64,000 nucleotides of DNA from Nitrospira sp. (GCA_024760545.1 CP060501.1:3674036-3738035); one strand, 5' to 3'. Shown: positions 9,809 through 19,694, counted from the stretch's first letter. The notes: a model not told the origin generated them from the letters alone. Program-made: numbers and translations.

Positions 9809-11353
9809 ATGCTACTGCAAGCTCTAGCCAATCCGTCATTGCCCAAACTCGCCTGGGTCGCGGAAGTCGATCGGACGAAGGATGTCGTGACCTTGCAGCA
9901 CGGTTCAGGTGTGGAAGTTCGGTCGACCTTTTTCATTGAGGGGGTGTGGAACGGTCCGTTCGAGGAGGGGGACTTCAGCGACACCGACTGTGTCTTCGGG
10001 ACCGGGGGCATTCTCGGCGAAGAGTCGATTCGCTTCGTGACGAGCGCTTGCACGACAGACTACTTGTTCTATGCCGACACTCCAGGACTGGTCACAGTAT
10101 CGAACTCCCTGCCGCTGCTGCTGGGGTCCATCGGGGATGCGCTCGATCCTCGATATCTGGGATACCCCGAAATCTGTGATTCGATCATGGAAGGCATCAA
10201 CCGGTATCGACGAGACATTCCGACACAGCGAGGAATGGTGCGGCGTCAGATGTACCGAAACCTGGATGTCTCCAGGGAGAAGGTCTTTGAGACAGAAAAG
10301 CGAATGCCGCCTCGGTTCAGGAGTTTTAAGGAGTACCGGAGTTATCTCCAGGAGAACTATGCCCTGATCGCGGCCAATGCGAGAGATCCACAGCGAACAC
10401 ACCCGCTCGAAATATGGTCTACTCAATCGAAGGGCTACGACACGACCGCGGTGAATGCGATTGCACGGACCTATGGGATCGATAAAGTCTTTACCGTGAC
10501 CAAAGCCAAGCAAGTCGGCGTGCTGGCCCACCAAGACGAAGGCGAGTTGCCTGACGATGATGGGGGGGAAATTTGCGAGTCACTCGGTCTGTCGTGCATC
10601 CGGCTCAATCGGCGTGCGTTTACCGAGGAATTCGATCAAGAGTACCTCTATTATTGTGGGCTCCATCACAATCAGGATGCGAATCTCAAAGATATCAGTA
10701 AGCACATCTCGAAAGTCGGTGTTCTGCTGACCGGAACGCATGGGACGATCTGGTACACAAAAACTTGCTTAGGGAAGCGAGCCCATTTAGATTCGGAACT
10801 GAGAAAATGGGATATGGGTGGCCACGGAATGGCTGAACTCCGTCTGGTGGCCGGCTTTATTCATGTCCCATTGCCGTTCATAGGAGCCAGGAGAAAAGAG
10901 GATATCGTCGAGATTACGGAGTCTTCCGAGATGAATCCGTGGCGGTTGGGAAATGCGTATGACCGGCCGATCGCGAGACGGATTGCCGAAGAAGCCGGCG
11001 TTCCCCGACACGCGTTCGGCCAATCCAAAATGGGGTCCGTGGTCCTTTTCCCTGGCCCGTCGGTCCCTTATGGCCGAGCGCTACGAATCGAGTTTTTCAA
11101 TTACCTGGCGAATGAAAAGATTATGATGAGATCCGCGGCGTGGTTCTGGCCGTTGGTCCGGTGGGTCAATACCGTTCTCATGATGAAATCAAGGCGACGC
11201 TATGCGGCCGTCTACTACGTCGAACGGGTGATTGCCAAGCTGACCGGCCGGGACTTTCGTTTTAGGCAGTGGTGGCGGGAACATGAGGGTTCACTCTTTT
11301 GCTTTTGCGTGAATAGAACGGCAAGGACGTATGCGGAACATCTCCAACAATGA
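9809..11353 (+). CDS. Uncharacterised protein with a degenerate asparagine synthase-like PP-loop
   Basis: A 514-residue protein I cannot assign to a named family. Residues 204-215 read STQSKGYDTTAV, placed before a helix, which resembles the ATP-pyrophosphatase PP-loop (SGGxDSxxx) with the central glycines replaced. Before it, FYADTPGLVTVSNSLPLLL resembles the strand-turn just before the synthase domain in asparagine synthases. It looks like a highly diverged relative that has lost most of the glutaminase domain. The C-terminal 120 residues are rich in Arg, Trp and aromatic residues. There is no signal peptide. It lies between TupA-like and GT4 genes, so a role in glycan amidation or ligation is possible but inferred. 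The ATG at 9809 has a weak ribosome site. Confidence 0.6.
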   Translation: MLLQALANPSLPKLAWVAEVDRTKDVVTLQHGSGVEVRSTFFIEGVWNGPFEEGDFSDTDCVFGTGGILGEESIRFVTSACTTDYLFYADTPGLVTVSNSLPLLLGSIGDALDPRYLGYPEICDSIMEGINRYRRDIPTQRGMVRRQMYRNLDVSREKVFETEKRMPPRFRSFKEYRSYLQENYALIAANARDPQRTHPLEIWSTQSKGYDTTAVNAIARTYGIDKVFTVTKAKQVGVLAHQDEGELPDDDGGEICESLGLSCIRLNRRAFTEEFDQEYLYYCGLHHNQDANLKDISKHISKVGVLLTGTHGTIWYTKTCLGKRAHLDSELRKWDMGGHGMAELRLVAGFIHVPLPFIGARRKEDIVEITESSEMNPWRLGNAYDRPIARRIAEEAGVPRHAFGQSKMGSVVLFPGPSVPYGRALRIEFFNYLANEKIMMRSAAWFWPLVRWVNTVLMMKSRRRYAAVYYVERVIAKLTGRDFRFRQWWREHEGSLFCFCVNRTARTYAEHLQQ

Positions 11354-11464
11354 GCCGATGCGAGATCACGCGCCAAAGAAATACGTCATGAAGAAGCGAC
11401 TTTCTTTCAGGATGGCGTACGCAAGGGTACCTTATCGTTTTCCGGTGTGTGGAAGCTAAGACCC

Positions 11465-12880
11465 ATGGATTCCAAATCCATCCTCATGATCTCCTACTAT
11501 TTCCCACCGGAGGGCAACGCCGCCGTCTATCGTTCTATGCGTTTCTTAAAAGAGCTGGTGAAGGCGCGATGGCAAGCGACAATGGTCTGTTGCCAACCGT
11601 ACCAGTACGAACGATATGATCCACAGCTTCTCGACCAGGTGCCGCCGACTACTCGGGTTATTCGAATCAAGGCTCGGGATCCCTGGCGTGCGATACAGAC
11701 CTGGCGCGGAGTACGGACAGAGAACAAACTTGCCAGCTCATCCGTCCAGGAAGCGCGGCAGGTGGTCGCAGGACATCACGCGCCGTGGCGGTCAAGCCTT
11801 CGCGAGTTAGTCCGCAGGGCGGAAGCGTGGGTGTACCGCCCTGATATGGCCATGCTCTGGATAAGGCCGACGACGCAGGAAACCATAGCCTTCTGCCGGC
11901 AAAGTGAACCGAGTGTCATTTGGGCTACGATCGGACCGCTCTCTGCCGGTGTGGTCGCCTATCGGACATCAGAAGCGACCGGCATCCCCTATATGCTGGA
12001 CTTCAGGGATCCCTGGGGGTTGGAGTATTACGGCCGTGAAGCCAGGCGTCCGGCTTGGGCCAAGAAAGTGGACAATCGGATCATCGCCCGCATGTTCGAG
12101 CGAGCGCGGGCGGTGGTTTTCATGTTTGAGTCGGTTGCTCAGGCATACTTGCGCGCGTATCCTCAATCGTTGGAGCGAACGAAGATTCATATCATCCCGA
12201 ACGGTTTCGAAGGTGAGGTTGAATCCTTTGTGCATGCGCCTGGAGAGCGTTGCCTGGTTCTGTATGCCGGCACGCTGAGTTCATATCGATACGACACACT
12301 CCTCGAAGGCATCGTCCAGTTCAAGCGCAAAGACCCTACGCGAGCCACACAGCTACGATTGTTATTCATAGGCGGAGGTCTTCGGGAATTCGCCGAACGA
12401 GTCAGAGACCTCGAGATTGAGGATGTGGTCAAAATCCTTCCACCCACCTCCAGTGCCGAAATCCGCCGTCTTCAACGAGAGGCTCATGCGCTCCTGGTGT
12501 TGGGCAGAGAGTCGGGAGTAAAGGGACATGAACTCGTTGCCGGTGCAAAACTGTTCGGCTATCTTCAGGCCGGAAGGCCAATTGTCGGAGTCCTCCCTCA
12601 TGACGAAACACGCCGCATTCTCTGTGAAGTCGGGAACACGCTCATCGCAGATGCAAGCAATCCCGAAGAAGTGACCGCCGTTTTTGAAAAAGTCGTCGAG
12701 GCTTGGGCAAGCAGGACACTCGATCGATTTGTGCCGAATCGCGCAGCCTGCGAGGCTTACTCGTCCGGCCGCCAGATCTCGAATCTTATTGCCGCCCTAA
12801 ATGGGGCTTCCCCTGAGAAGATAGTGACAGTGGATGCGTCTAATATGCCGCTGCGGTTGCAATCAGAGGTTGCCCCATGA
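11465..12880 (+). CDS. GT4-like glycosyltransferase
   Basis: A glycosyltransferase of about 471 residues with a GT-B fold. The N-terminus MDSKSILMISYYFPPEGN is typical of GT4 enzymes with a long linker, and YMLDFRDPWGLEYYG lies in the acceptor-lobe region. The donor lobe has VLYAGTLSSYRYDTLLEGI and ends with KLFGYLQAGRPIVGVLP, where the acidic E-x7-E pattern is relaxed. The frame opens at a GTG at 11447, but the ATG at 11465 has GGAAG nine bases before it. The stop overlaps the start of the next GT4 gene by four bases (ATGA), so translation is coupled. Confidence 0.85.
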   Translation: MDSKSILMISYYFPPEGNAAVYRSMRFLKELVKARWQATMVCCQPYQYERYDPQLLDQVPPTTRVIRIKARDPWRAIQTWRGVRTENKLASSSVQEARQVVAGHHAPWRSSLRELVRRAEAWVYRPDMAMLWIRPTTQETIAFCRQSEPSVIWATIGPLSAGVVAYRTSEATGIPYMLDFRDPWGLEYYGREARRPAWAKKVDNRIIARMFERARAVVFMFESVAQAYLRAYPQSLERTKIHIIPNGFEGEVESFVHAPGERCLVLYAGTLSSYRYDTLLEGIVQFKRKDPTRATQLRLLFIGGGLREFAERVRDLEIEDVVKILPPTSSAEIRRLQREAHALLVLGRESGVKGHELVAGAKLFGYLQAGRPIVGVLPHDETRRILCEVGNTLIADASNPEEVTAVFEKVVEAWASRTLDRFVPNRAACEAYSSGRQISNLIAALNGASPEKIVTVDASNMPLRLQSEVAP

Positions 12881-14004
12881 AAATCGTGTATGTGAACGAT
12901 ATTGTCTATGGATACGCGATCGGAGATCCATCGGCGAAAGGCGGAGCGGAGCGGTATGGGTGGTATCTGACACGAGCGTTAGCGGCTCACGGCTGGTCGG
13001 TCACCGTAGGGGTTGTATCTGCCTTAGGAGAAGGAGAGGAACGAGTAATCGAAGGTGTACGATTCCTCGGCCTTAGCCGCCGCGCCCATTTTCTATTGGA
13101 TTGGTACGAATTCCTGAAAAAGGAGCGGCCGGACTGGTGCTTCTGGCAATGTGCCGACCACCTCTGGGGGCCGGCAGCGGAAATTGCTCGATGGCTTGGA
13201 GTGCGAACAGCCTTTTCCGTGATGCACGACTTGGACGTGCAGCCACGGATAGCGCTCAGGCGGCGGAGAAAGAACTGGTGGCTGCTCTATAAATGGGGAC
13301 TTCATCGCACCGACCTTATGTTTGTTCAACATGGCGCTCAGCGTGACTTATTGCCGGCAGTTTGGCGCGAGAGGGCATTTCTCCTTCCCGGCATTGTGCC
13401 GTTATCTGACCAAGTGATGCCTCATTCAGAACGGAATGGAACCGTGGCCTGGGTCGGCGTAATCAGGCCCATTAAACGGCCTGATCTGCTGATCGAAATC
13501 GCGCGCCGACTGCCGACGATTCGCTTCGTGGTATGCGGTGCGCCGACTCTTGGTTACTGGAATGCTAAAGAAATCGAGAATATCCTCGCACAGTTGCGAT
13601 CTCTCCAGAACGTCGAATACCGGGGCCATGTCGCCCCTGACCAGACTGTGAAAATCATCGGCGGGGCCAACTTGCTGCTTTCAACATCGGATGGCGAGGG
13701 CTTCCCCAGCGTCTTCTTGGAGGCCTGGGCCTCGGGAACACCGGTGGTGAGTCTTCAGATCGATCCCGATCACAAGATTCGGAATGGTGAGCTGGGAAAG
13801 ATCACTGACACTGTTGAAGGTGCCGTTGAGGCGGTGCGCTTTTTAATGGGATCCGATAAGAGCCGTCAAGATATGGGGACAAAAGCTCGGCGCCATGTCG
13901 AAGAGCTGCATAGCCCGATTGCGGCAGTTCAAGCATTTGAAAGCGCGGTTGCAAGTGTCACTGCATTGAGGGCTTCAACCTTGATGCAACAGGAGAGTCG
14001 GTGA
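12877..14004 (+). CDS. GT4 family glycosyltransferase
   Basis: A 375-residue GT-B glycosyltransferase. It starts MKIVYVNDIVYGYAIGD, with the glycine-rich loop AKGGAERYGW characteristic of GT4 donor/acceptor clefts. The C-terminal lobe contains VAWVGVIRPIKRPDLLIE, the E-x7-E motif in STSDGEGFPSVFLEAWASG, and GTPVVSLQIDPD. The start overlaps the previous stop by four bases, so the two enzymes probably act on the same glycan. Sugar specificity is not visible. Confidence 0.9.
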   Translation: MKIVYVNDIVYGYAIGDPSAKGGAERYGWYLTRALAAHGWSVTVGVVSALGEGEERVIEGVRFLGLSRRAHFLLDWYEFLKKERPDWCFWQCADHLWGPAAEIARWLGVRTAFSVMHDLDVQPRIALRRRRKNWWLLYKWGLHRTDLMFVQHGAQRDLLPAVWRERAFLLPGIVPLSDQVMPHSERNGTVAWVGVIRPIKRPDLLIEIARRLPTIRFVVCGAPTLGYWNAKEIENILAQLRSLQNVEYRGHVAPDQTVKIIGGANLLLSTSDGEGFPSVFLEAWASGTPVVSLQIDPDHKIRNGELGKITDTVEGAVEAVRFLMGSDKSRQDMGTKARRHVEELHSPIAAVQAFESAVASVTALRASTLMQQESR

Positions 14005-14068
14005 GAGTTCTTGCCTGTGCATTCGAAAGTATCCGGATCTTGAATATTCCTCGAATTTGGACCATCTA

Positions 14069-15283
14069 ATGGCGGTGATGCGTAATCTACAGAGTGCTCA
14101 TGTAGGTGTGACAAGGCGGGCAACCGCTGAAATGGGAGCCGCTCCACCGCCTATTTTGGAGTATTTGTGGTACGTGAGCCTTGTTTACGCGATGCTTGGA
14201 CAAGTATGGGGTATTGTCATCCCTTCAATAGGAGGGGCGATCTGGATGATCTTGGCAGTAAGTTGCTTCCTGAGCGTTACTGCCAAGGCCGTTCAGGTGT
14301 ATGCGCCAGTCGCATTGGCTTTCTGCACCGGAATCTCGACCCTTGCGATACACTTCATGTTTTTTGAGGTGAATGACAATGCGATGGCAGAGGCCCTTTA
14401 TTTTCTTGGATGGCTCGAATTGTTGGTCATTGTTCAGGCCTTGTCTCTTCGCCCAGGGTTTCTGCACCGTTTTGCAATTGTGGCTCTCGCGATCGGGTTA
14501 GCAACCGTGCCCTATGTCAATTTAACCGGCGGCGCCGGTGCGATTGTGCGGGCTTCGGCTGTTGGAACAGCGCTCGCCAACGGAAATGCGCTGGGGATGT
14601 GGTTCGGTTTCTGTACCGTGTATTCTATCTTCTGGGGTTTCCAGTCTCAGAATATAGCTTTAAGAATTACCTCTTGGGCCATTGCAGTAGGGTGTTTCTA
14701 CATGGTCGCAATTACGGTCAGCCGGGGTCCCGTGTTGGCGATTGCCTTGGCATGTATCGTTGGGTTTCGTTCAATGCTGAAGCACAGCTTTGTTCCTCTC
14801 TTGGTGCTCGTTCTGATGATATCCCTGCTTTATCTATCCGGTGTGTTTGATCAAGAGTTGGAAAGCTACACATCTCGAGGGGTAGAGGAATCTGGGCGTG
14901 GAAAACTATTCCCACGCGCTCTGGAGCGGATACTGAATTCCCCATGGATTGGTGTCGGCCTGGACGACATCAAAGTACCTTATGGGGGGCGGCGGGTTAT
15001 GAACCCGCACAATGGGCTCCTCCATATTTGGCTAGGGGCAGGAATCGTCCCCGCGATGTGCTTTCTGGGTTATTTGTGGAGAGTGGCAATCGGCACTCGC
15101 CACCTTATGCGAATGGTGCCTGTGGACGAAGCTATGCTTATTCCGCCACTGGTCGTGTTCGGATTGGTGGAGTTCATGGTCCTTGATTACACGTTCATGT
15201 CCCCCTGGACCGTAGTGGCATTTGGTTTGGCTGCTGGCGCTGGTCAAGCGTATGCTCGCCGCGCTCCCCCGCCCCTGCAATGA
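14069..15283 (+). CDS. O-antigen ligase/polymerase-like membrane protein
   Basis: A polytopic inner-membrane protein of about 404 residues with around ten hydrophobic segments, fitting the Wzy/WaaL (O-antigen ligase) superfamily. Between the later spans lies a periplasmic stretch with RGVEESGRGKLFPRALERIL and PWIGVGLDDIKVPYG, then MNPHNGLLHIWLGAGI. The arginine-rich patch and the histidine in PHN-x-LLH match the ligase domain signature (R...H) used for undecaprenyl-PP-linked glycans. It may polymerise repeat units or join the glycan to an acceptor. The frame is open from a TTG at 14057; the ATG at 14069 is taken as start, but neither has a clear ribosome site. Confidence 0.85.
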   Translation: MAVMRNLQSAHVGVTRRATAEMGAAPPPILEYLWYVSLVYAMLGQVWGIVIPSIGGAIWMILAVSCFLSVTAKAVQVYAPVALAFCTGISTLAIHFMFFEVNDNAMAEALYFLGWLELLVIVQALSLRPGFLHRFAIVALAIGLATVPYVNLTGGAGAIVRASAVGTALANGNALGMWFGFCTVYSIFWGFQSQNIALRITSWAIAVGCFYMVAITVSRGPVLAIALACIVGFRSMLKHSFVPLLVLVLMISLLYLSGVFDQELESYTSRGVEESGRGKLFPRALERILNSPWIGVGLDDIKVPYGGRRVMNPHNGLLHIWLGAGIVPAMCFLGYLWRVAIGTRHLMRMVPVDEAMLIPPLVVFGLVEFMVLDYTFMSPWTVVAFGLAAGAGQAYARRAPPPLQ

Positions 15284-15308
15284 ATCGATGTAGCTTTGGC
15301 TTCTTCCT

Positions 15309-16532
15309 ATGTCCAGGGGTAAAACACTCACAGCTAATCTCGGACTTGCAATCCTGGCCGTGGCCATTATCCTTGGTGTGTTGGAAGCCGTGTTGGCAAT
15401 AACGAAGTTCAATGCCCCGTCTGCATCACGTTTTGTTCCTGGTAAAGGAGTGACATATATTCCACATGCGTACTACCGTCATACAAAGGAAGGTTTTTCA
15501 GAAGGACACTATAACTCCCAGGGGTTTCGTGATTATGAACGCACATACATAAAAGCACCCGGTGTGTTTCGAATTCTTATCTTAGGGGATTCCTACATCG
15601 AAGCCCTACAAGTGGCATTGGAAGACACTTTCTCTGCACAACTTGAAAAGCTCCTCAATAGCCAAGCAGCTTCTACTCATACACGATTTGAAGTTCTTGC
15701 ACTTGGCCAGTCCGGTTTTGGCACCGCTGATGAATACATCCGCTATCTCAATTTCGGTGCTGCTTATGATCCTGATCTTGTGATTCTGGCGTTCTTCACG
15801 GGGAATGATTTTCGCAATAATTCGAAGTATCTCAATCGTGAGAACGTAGGCTTTTACTATACGTTTGATCGTCAGCATAATCTCGTTCTTGATCGATCGC
15901 TGATTGATGCGTATGAGAGGAATCTTTCATTTGCAAAACGCCTCTACGAAGAGCTGAAAGCCAAGTCCCACCTATTGAGCCTGATCTCAGAGAGAATCTA
16001 TCTTTTCAAGCGCCAACTCCTGGAAGATAGGATGGCAGAAGCGGATAAAGATAGGGAGAACGTTGGAGAGAGAAAGAGCCGGACAATTGACTCGTTATCG
16101 GATCTGAACATTTATCGGACGGATCTTTTGCCACCATGGAAGGAAGCGGTAGAGATTACTAAGGAGATTATTCTGAAATTCAGAGATGCAGTTGAAGAAC
16201 GCGGGGGTCGGTTCTTACTGCTTGGGCTTTCCAATGCCGAACAGGTCCATCCCGAGGTAGGGAATGAACTGAAGAACCAATACGATATTGATCTGGATTA
16301 TGAGCAACCGGACAGAATCTTGGAGGGGTTTGCCAGAGAGAGCGGAATCACGTTCTTAAAACTCATGCCGGCTTTTCGAGAATACCATGTGAAAACGGGG
16401 GAGTATTTGCATGGCTTTGGGGCCAGCCACCAAGGTCACTGGAATCAAGAAGGGCACCGTCTGGCGGCCGAACTAACGTTCAAGTTCCTCAAGGAGCGCA
16501 ATCTGTGCGTGCTCGAGAACAGGGCATCGTGA
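15309..16532 (+). CDS. SGNH/GDSL-family hydrolase-like protein, membrane anchored
   Basis: A 407-residue protein with one N-terminal membrane span (about residues 10-31), then a SGNH-hydrolase domain: block I ILGDSYIEAL with the candidate nucleophile Ser95, a Gly in LGQSGFGTADEYI, an Asn in FFTGNDFRNN, and the C-terminal histidine block GHWNQEGHRLAAE. This fold in polysaccharide loci usually acts as a periplasmic O-acetyl transferase or esterase. It starts 25 bases after the ligase-like gene, which suggests that it acts on the same exported glycan. Confidence 0.82.
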   Translation: MSRGKTLTANLGLAILAVAIILGVLEAVLAITKFNAPSASRFVPGKGVTYIPHAYYRHTKEGFSEGHYNSQGFRDYERTYIKAPGVFRILILGDSYIEALQVALEDTFSAQLEKLLNSQAASTHTRFEVLALGQSGFGTADEYIRYLNFGAAYDPDLVILAFFTGNDFRNNSKYLNRENVGFYYTFDRQHNLVLDRSLIDAYERNLSFAKRLYEELKAKSHLLSLISERIYLFKRQLLEDRMAEADKDRENVGERKSRTIDSLSDLNIYRTDLLPPWKEAVEITKEIILKFRDAVEERGGRFLLLGLSNAEQVHPEVGNELKNQYDIDLDYEQPDRILEGFARESGITFLKLMPAFREYHVKTGEYLHGFGASHQGHWNQEGHRLAAELTFKFLKERNLCVLENRAS

Positions 16533-16657
16533 AGAAGGTCAGTCGTTCATTCAAAGCTAGGTAACAACCTCCTCTTCTATCTCCGGTCTTCTTGATAAAC
16601 TAGGGCGTTAATATGAGGATGTGACATGATCTGTATACTCGGGGTGCAGGGAATAGC

Positions 16658-17869
16658 TTGTACATATCAAGGCTAAATTCATGTTGGAGTGACAACTCAC
16701 GCACTATGAAATTCAATATGCCTGGGCCCGTTCCCCAGCAGATCCTAGGTCCCATTTCAGGCAATGTACGCTGCAGACTTCTCTACGTTGTGGGACAACT
16801 TGGGCTTGGGGGGCTCGAACGGCAACTGTTCTATCTTCTTGCGAATCTAGATCATGCCCAATATCGACCTGCCGTGATTGTCTGGAATCTCAATCCAAAC
16901 GACAAATACGTTCGGGACATCGAAGAGCTGAGAATCCCAATCTGGGGATTCCCTACTGAATGGTCGCCTTTCTCTAAGTTGCGAGCCTTGGGAGTATTAG
17001 CACGGCAGGTTGTGCCGGAGGTCATTCATTCGTACGGCTTTCATACAAACTTTGCCGCATATTATGCTGCATGGAAAACCGGAGCGCTGGCGATCGGCTC
17101 TCTCCGCAGCGACTTTGCGAATGCTAAGCGAGAGGGAGGAACTCTGAGAGGAGCGCTCAACGCCAGGTGGCCGGTTGCCCATATCTCAAATAGTCAGACA
17201 TCGGCTGACGCCGCGCGATGTGCTACCGGCTTGTTTGCGCCTAGACAGGTATTTGTCGTCCGTAATGGTCTTGATCTCGACCGCTTCAGATGGGTGAGCG
17301 ATGGCACTGGGAAGAGAGAGTATGTGGCAGCAGTTGGGTCCTTGCTCCCGGTCAAGCGTTGGGATCGCTTGTTAAGAGTGGTTCAAAGGGTGAAGGCCGT
17401 CGTGGGCGAAGACGTACGGTTTCGGATTGCGGGTGATGGTCCCCTGCGCCCCACTCTCGAAAAACTGGCAGATGACCTTAGTATTTCAGGAACCGTGGAA
17501 TTTTGCGGAGCCGTTCATGACATACCGGCGTTTTTGAGCGGGGCCAAGTTTCTCGTCCACACTTCGGAGAGCGAAGGATGTCCCAACGTAGTAATGGAAG
17601 CCATGGCTTGCGGTCTTCCTGTTGTAGCGATGGAGGCAGGGGATATCCCATATCTCGTGGAAGATGGAAGAACTGGATTTGTCGTTCCTCAAGGAGATGA
17701 GAGAGTGTTTATGGAACGTGTATCCGAACTGCACGGCGATGATGAGCTGAGCTTCCGCTTAGGAATAGCTGCCAGAGAAAAAGCGCGACAAGAGTTCACG
17801 CTGGAGCGCCTTGTTTCGGAAACGCTAGCAGCTTACAACGCTGCCGGGTGGGGGAGACGAAAGCGATGA
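16658..17869 (+). CDS. GT4 family glycosyltransferase
   Basis: A GT4 glycosyltransferase, 403 residues from the TTG at 16658 or 387 from an ATG at 16706. The TTG has AGGG six bases upstream, while the ATG has none nearby, so I kept the TTG with reserve. Family features include LLYVVGQLGLGGLERQLFYLL at the N-terminus, AAVGSLLPVKRWDRLLRVVQ, RIAGDGPLRPTLEKLA, and the donor-binding E-x7-E in HTSESEGCPNVVMEAMACG followed by LPVVAMEAGDIPYLV. It is the last plus-strand gene before a convergent minus-strand gene only 20 bases away. Confidence 0.9.
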   Translation: MYISRLNSCWSDNSRTMKFNMPGPVPQQILGPISGNVRCRLLYVVGQLGLGGLERQLFYLLANLDHAQYRPAVIVWNLNPNDKYVRDIEELRIPIWGFPTEWSPFSKLRALGVLARQVVPEVIHSYGFHTNFAAYYAAWKTGALAIGSLRSDFANAKREGGTLRGALNARWPVAHISNSQTSADAARCATGLFAPRQVFVVRNGLDLDRFRWVSDGTGKREYVAAVGSLLPVKRWDRLLRVVQRVKAVVGEDVRFRIAGDGPLRPTLEKLADDLSISGTVEFCGAVHDIPAFLSGAKFLVHTSESEGCPNVVMEAMACGLPVVAMEAGDIPYLVEDGRTGFVVPQGDERVFMERVSELHGDDELSFRLGIAAREKARQEFTLERLVSETLAAYNAAGWGRRKR

Positions 17870-17889
17870 CAATTCTCCTCTGGCAAGTG

Positions 17890-19104
17890 TTATCGGATCA
17901 CCAGTTCAGTGGGAGCAGCAGGCAAGGATGAATCATTCTCATCTGAAAATTCATAGGCTCCAATATCAGGAGCTCCGTCCTTGACAGGAGGAACTCCGAG
18001 CTTCGTTCCTCTGTTGATTGCGGCACTTGCAGAGGAAAGGTGAAAGTCGTTCTTCGACTTTGCGATGAAGCCTAGGTTGGTACTCTCTTGGACATTGTTG
18101 GAAAAAGTGACGCCCGCAGGCGGCGATCCGATTTTCTCTTGAGTGTCAGAGAGGTTGTTGCTGATGGTGACGTCGGAAGCTTTCAAGTAATACGTAATTA
18201 CCATTCCGTTCTGCGCATCATTCGAAATATTATTCTTGATGGTGGCACCATTGATCGTGCCACCCAAGAGGATATGCCCGGCTGGCTTCCCTGTTGGGCT
18301 ATGGCCGGAGATTGTGTTGTGATAGATATTCAAGTCTGTCGTTGTTCCGCCGTAGACGTGGATAGGCCATCCGCGGGATGTGTCATAGAATACATTTCGT
18401 CGTACGATGACATTCGTGACTCCATTAATATAGATTCCATGATCATGGTAGCCAGTCTTCGCAGTGCAGCCATTCTCTCCCTCTCGCAGGCGTCCAATAG
18501 AATAGAAATAGTTTTGCTCTACAATAATATCTCTTGCTTTATTGAGAAGCATACCTGTTTTTCCGTAAGGGCTATTGGTGCAGACGTTTGTGGCTATGTG
18601 GTGGAACGAGTTCAATCGGGCGATTCCACCGGCTATTTGGTTAAACACGATGCCGCTATGGCTCGTTTTCAGTCCAGTATTGGTTCCTCCTCTGATATCG
18701 AATCCTTCGATAATATAGTATGGTCGGCTGATGTAGAATCCCACATTGACAACATCATCTGGGCCATTGGGTAGAATGATCACGGCTCCAAGTGGTGTCT
18801 CGCTTTTAATTGTAATAGGTTGTGAAGCAGTACCTGCAGGTGAGCGTCCTGAGGCATACACTACGATTCCCTCTCCTTTCGTATCAGTATAACTGCCATC
18901 TCGCACGATACAGGTATCGCCTGCTTGGACGGGCGAGGCAGCACATTTTTGAGGATTACGCCATGGATTGTCCGACGTCCCGGGGTTGCTATCATTTCCT
19001 GTCGTGGCCACATAGTATGTCTCAGCATGAAGCGTGACGGTGCTCAGTAGGAGGAAGGCACTTTGTGCTAAGGCAATCACGTGCTTTCGTGAAATTGTGA
19101 TCAT
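17890..19104 (-). CDS. Secreted parallel beta-helix protein, polysaccharide lyase-like (paralogue 1)
   Basis: A 404-residue exported protein. Residues 1-27 form a signal peptide ending LLSTVTLHA, then ETYYVATTGNDSNPGT, the usual opening of pectate-lyase-like right-handed beta-helix proteins. Repeating N-x-h-x-x-N-x-h strands follow (NVIVRRNVFYD, NIYHNTISG, IKNNISNDA, ISNNLSDT). The segment HDHGIYINGVTN is strictly shared with the paralogue at 25740-26963 and may be part of the active site. The protein ends abruptly in PAAPTELVIR, like the first strand of an FN3 domain. It may cut or remodel the locus glycan; no enzyme class is proven. GAGG lies before the ATG, and a sigma-54-like element lies about 100 bases upstream. 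Confidence 0.82.
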   Translation of the reverse strand: MITISRKHVIALAQSAFLLLSTVTLHAETYYVATTGNDSNPGTSDNPWRNPQKCAASPVQAGDTCIVRDGSYTDTKGEGIVVYASGRSPAGTASQPITIKSETPLGAVIILPNGPDDVVNVGFYISRPYYIIEGFDIRGGTNTGLKTSHSGIVFNQIAGGIARLNSFHHIATNVCTNSPYGKTGMLLNKARDIIVEQNYFYSIGRLREGENGCTAKTGYHDHGIYINGVTNVIVRRNVFYDTSRGWPIHVYGGTTTDLNIYHNTISGHSPTGKPAGHILLGGTINGATIKNNISNDAQNGMVITYYLKASDVTISNNLSDTQEKIGSPPAGVTFSNNVQESTNLGFIAKSKNDFHLSSASAAINRGTKLGVPPVKDGAPDIGAYEFSDENDSSLPAAPTELVIR

Positions 19105-19694
19105 GGGTCAAGTCCTCAAAATAATTAACGCTTCTTATTATATGACTATTGGCATGTATCCGTTATCGTTTGGTTCAGACAAGGCGTTGATGTGAATAGT
19201 CAGCACAAGTCGTGCCAGAAGCGTTTGTTTTAAGCTATTGATTTATTGAAATAGTTCAGCTCGGAAGTCTTTCCCAAGAGTTCAAAACAGGTATTCTGCG
19301 GTACAGAACGGGACTAACCTAATTACTGCCGGATAATCAATGAGAGCGCGGTTGAATAGGCTTTGAGATAATCCTGCACGGATTGGATCTAAATGTGTCG
19401 GTTTGACATGGCATTGGTTACTATATCAACACTGCCAGGTTGAAAAATCTATAGTTGGCTCAACGGCACTTATTGATTGGGCTAGAACGAAAGACGCTAA
19501 ATGGACCGACAAGCCGTATCGCTGAGTAGTTTTCAAGCTAGACGTTTAGAGGGCCTGTTCTCAAGGTATTTTTTAAAGGCAGACGGTGGGGAGTGTATTT
19601 CAAGGCACAGGCTCTACCGGCGGATCGTTCGTCTCCATCAATTCAGCTAGCACTTGAGTAGAATACGATTTAGCATCTTGTGACGAGGCATCAT
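19105..19694. other. Divergent intergenic region between beta-helix and asnB genes
   Basis: About 590 bases hold the promoters of two divergent genes. The only clear signal is a -24/-12-like element for the minus-strand gene at 19202-19218. The stretch from 19220 to 19680 contains no supported gene and no long repeat; it is fairly A+T rich and probably holds the asnB leader. Confidence 0.4.
19202..19218 (-). promoter_or_regulatory. Putative sigma-54 (-24/-12) promoter for the beta-helix gene
   Basis: On the minus strand the sequence reads CTGGCACGACTTGTGCT. It matches the -24 block TGGCACG exactly and has GC exactly ten bases after the GG, as sigma-54 promoters require. Transcription would begin near 19191, giving a leader of about 87 bases. 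The paralogous gene has a similar element at nearly the same distance. Confidence 0.55.

Noticed and set aside
18088-18774. 228-codon plus-strand frame, and a similar 144-codon one at 26166-26600
   Set aside because: Both are antisense to the two beta-helix genes, which have signal peptides and homology; the frames occur at matching places because the genes are paralogues.
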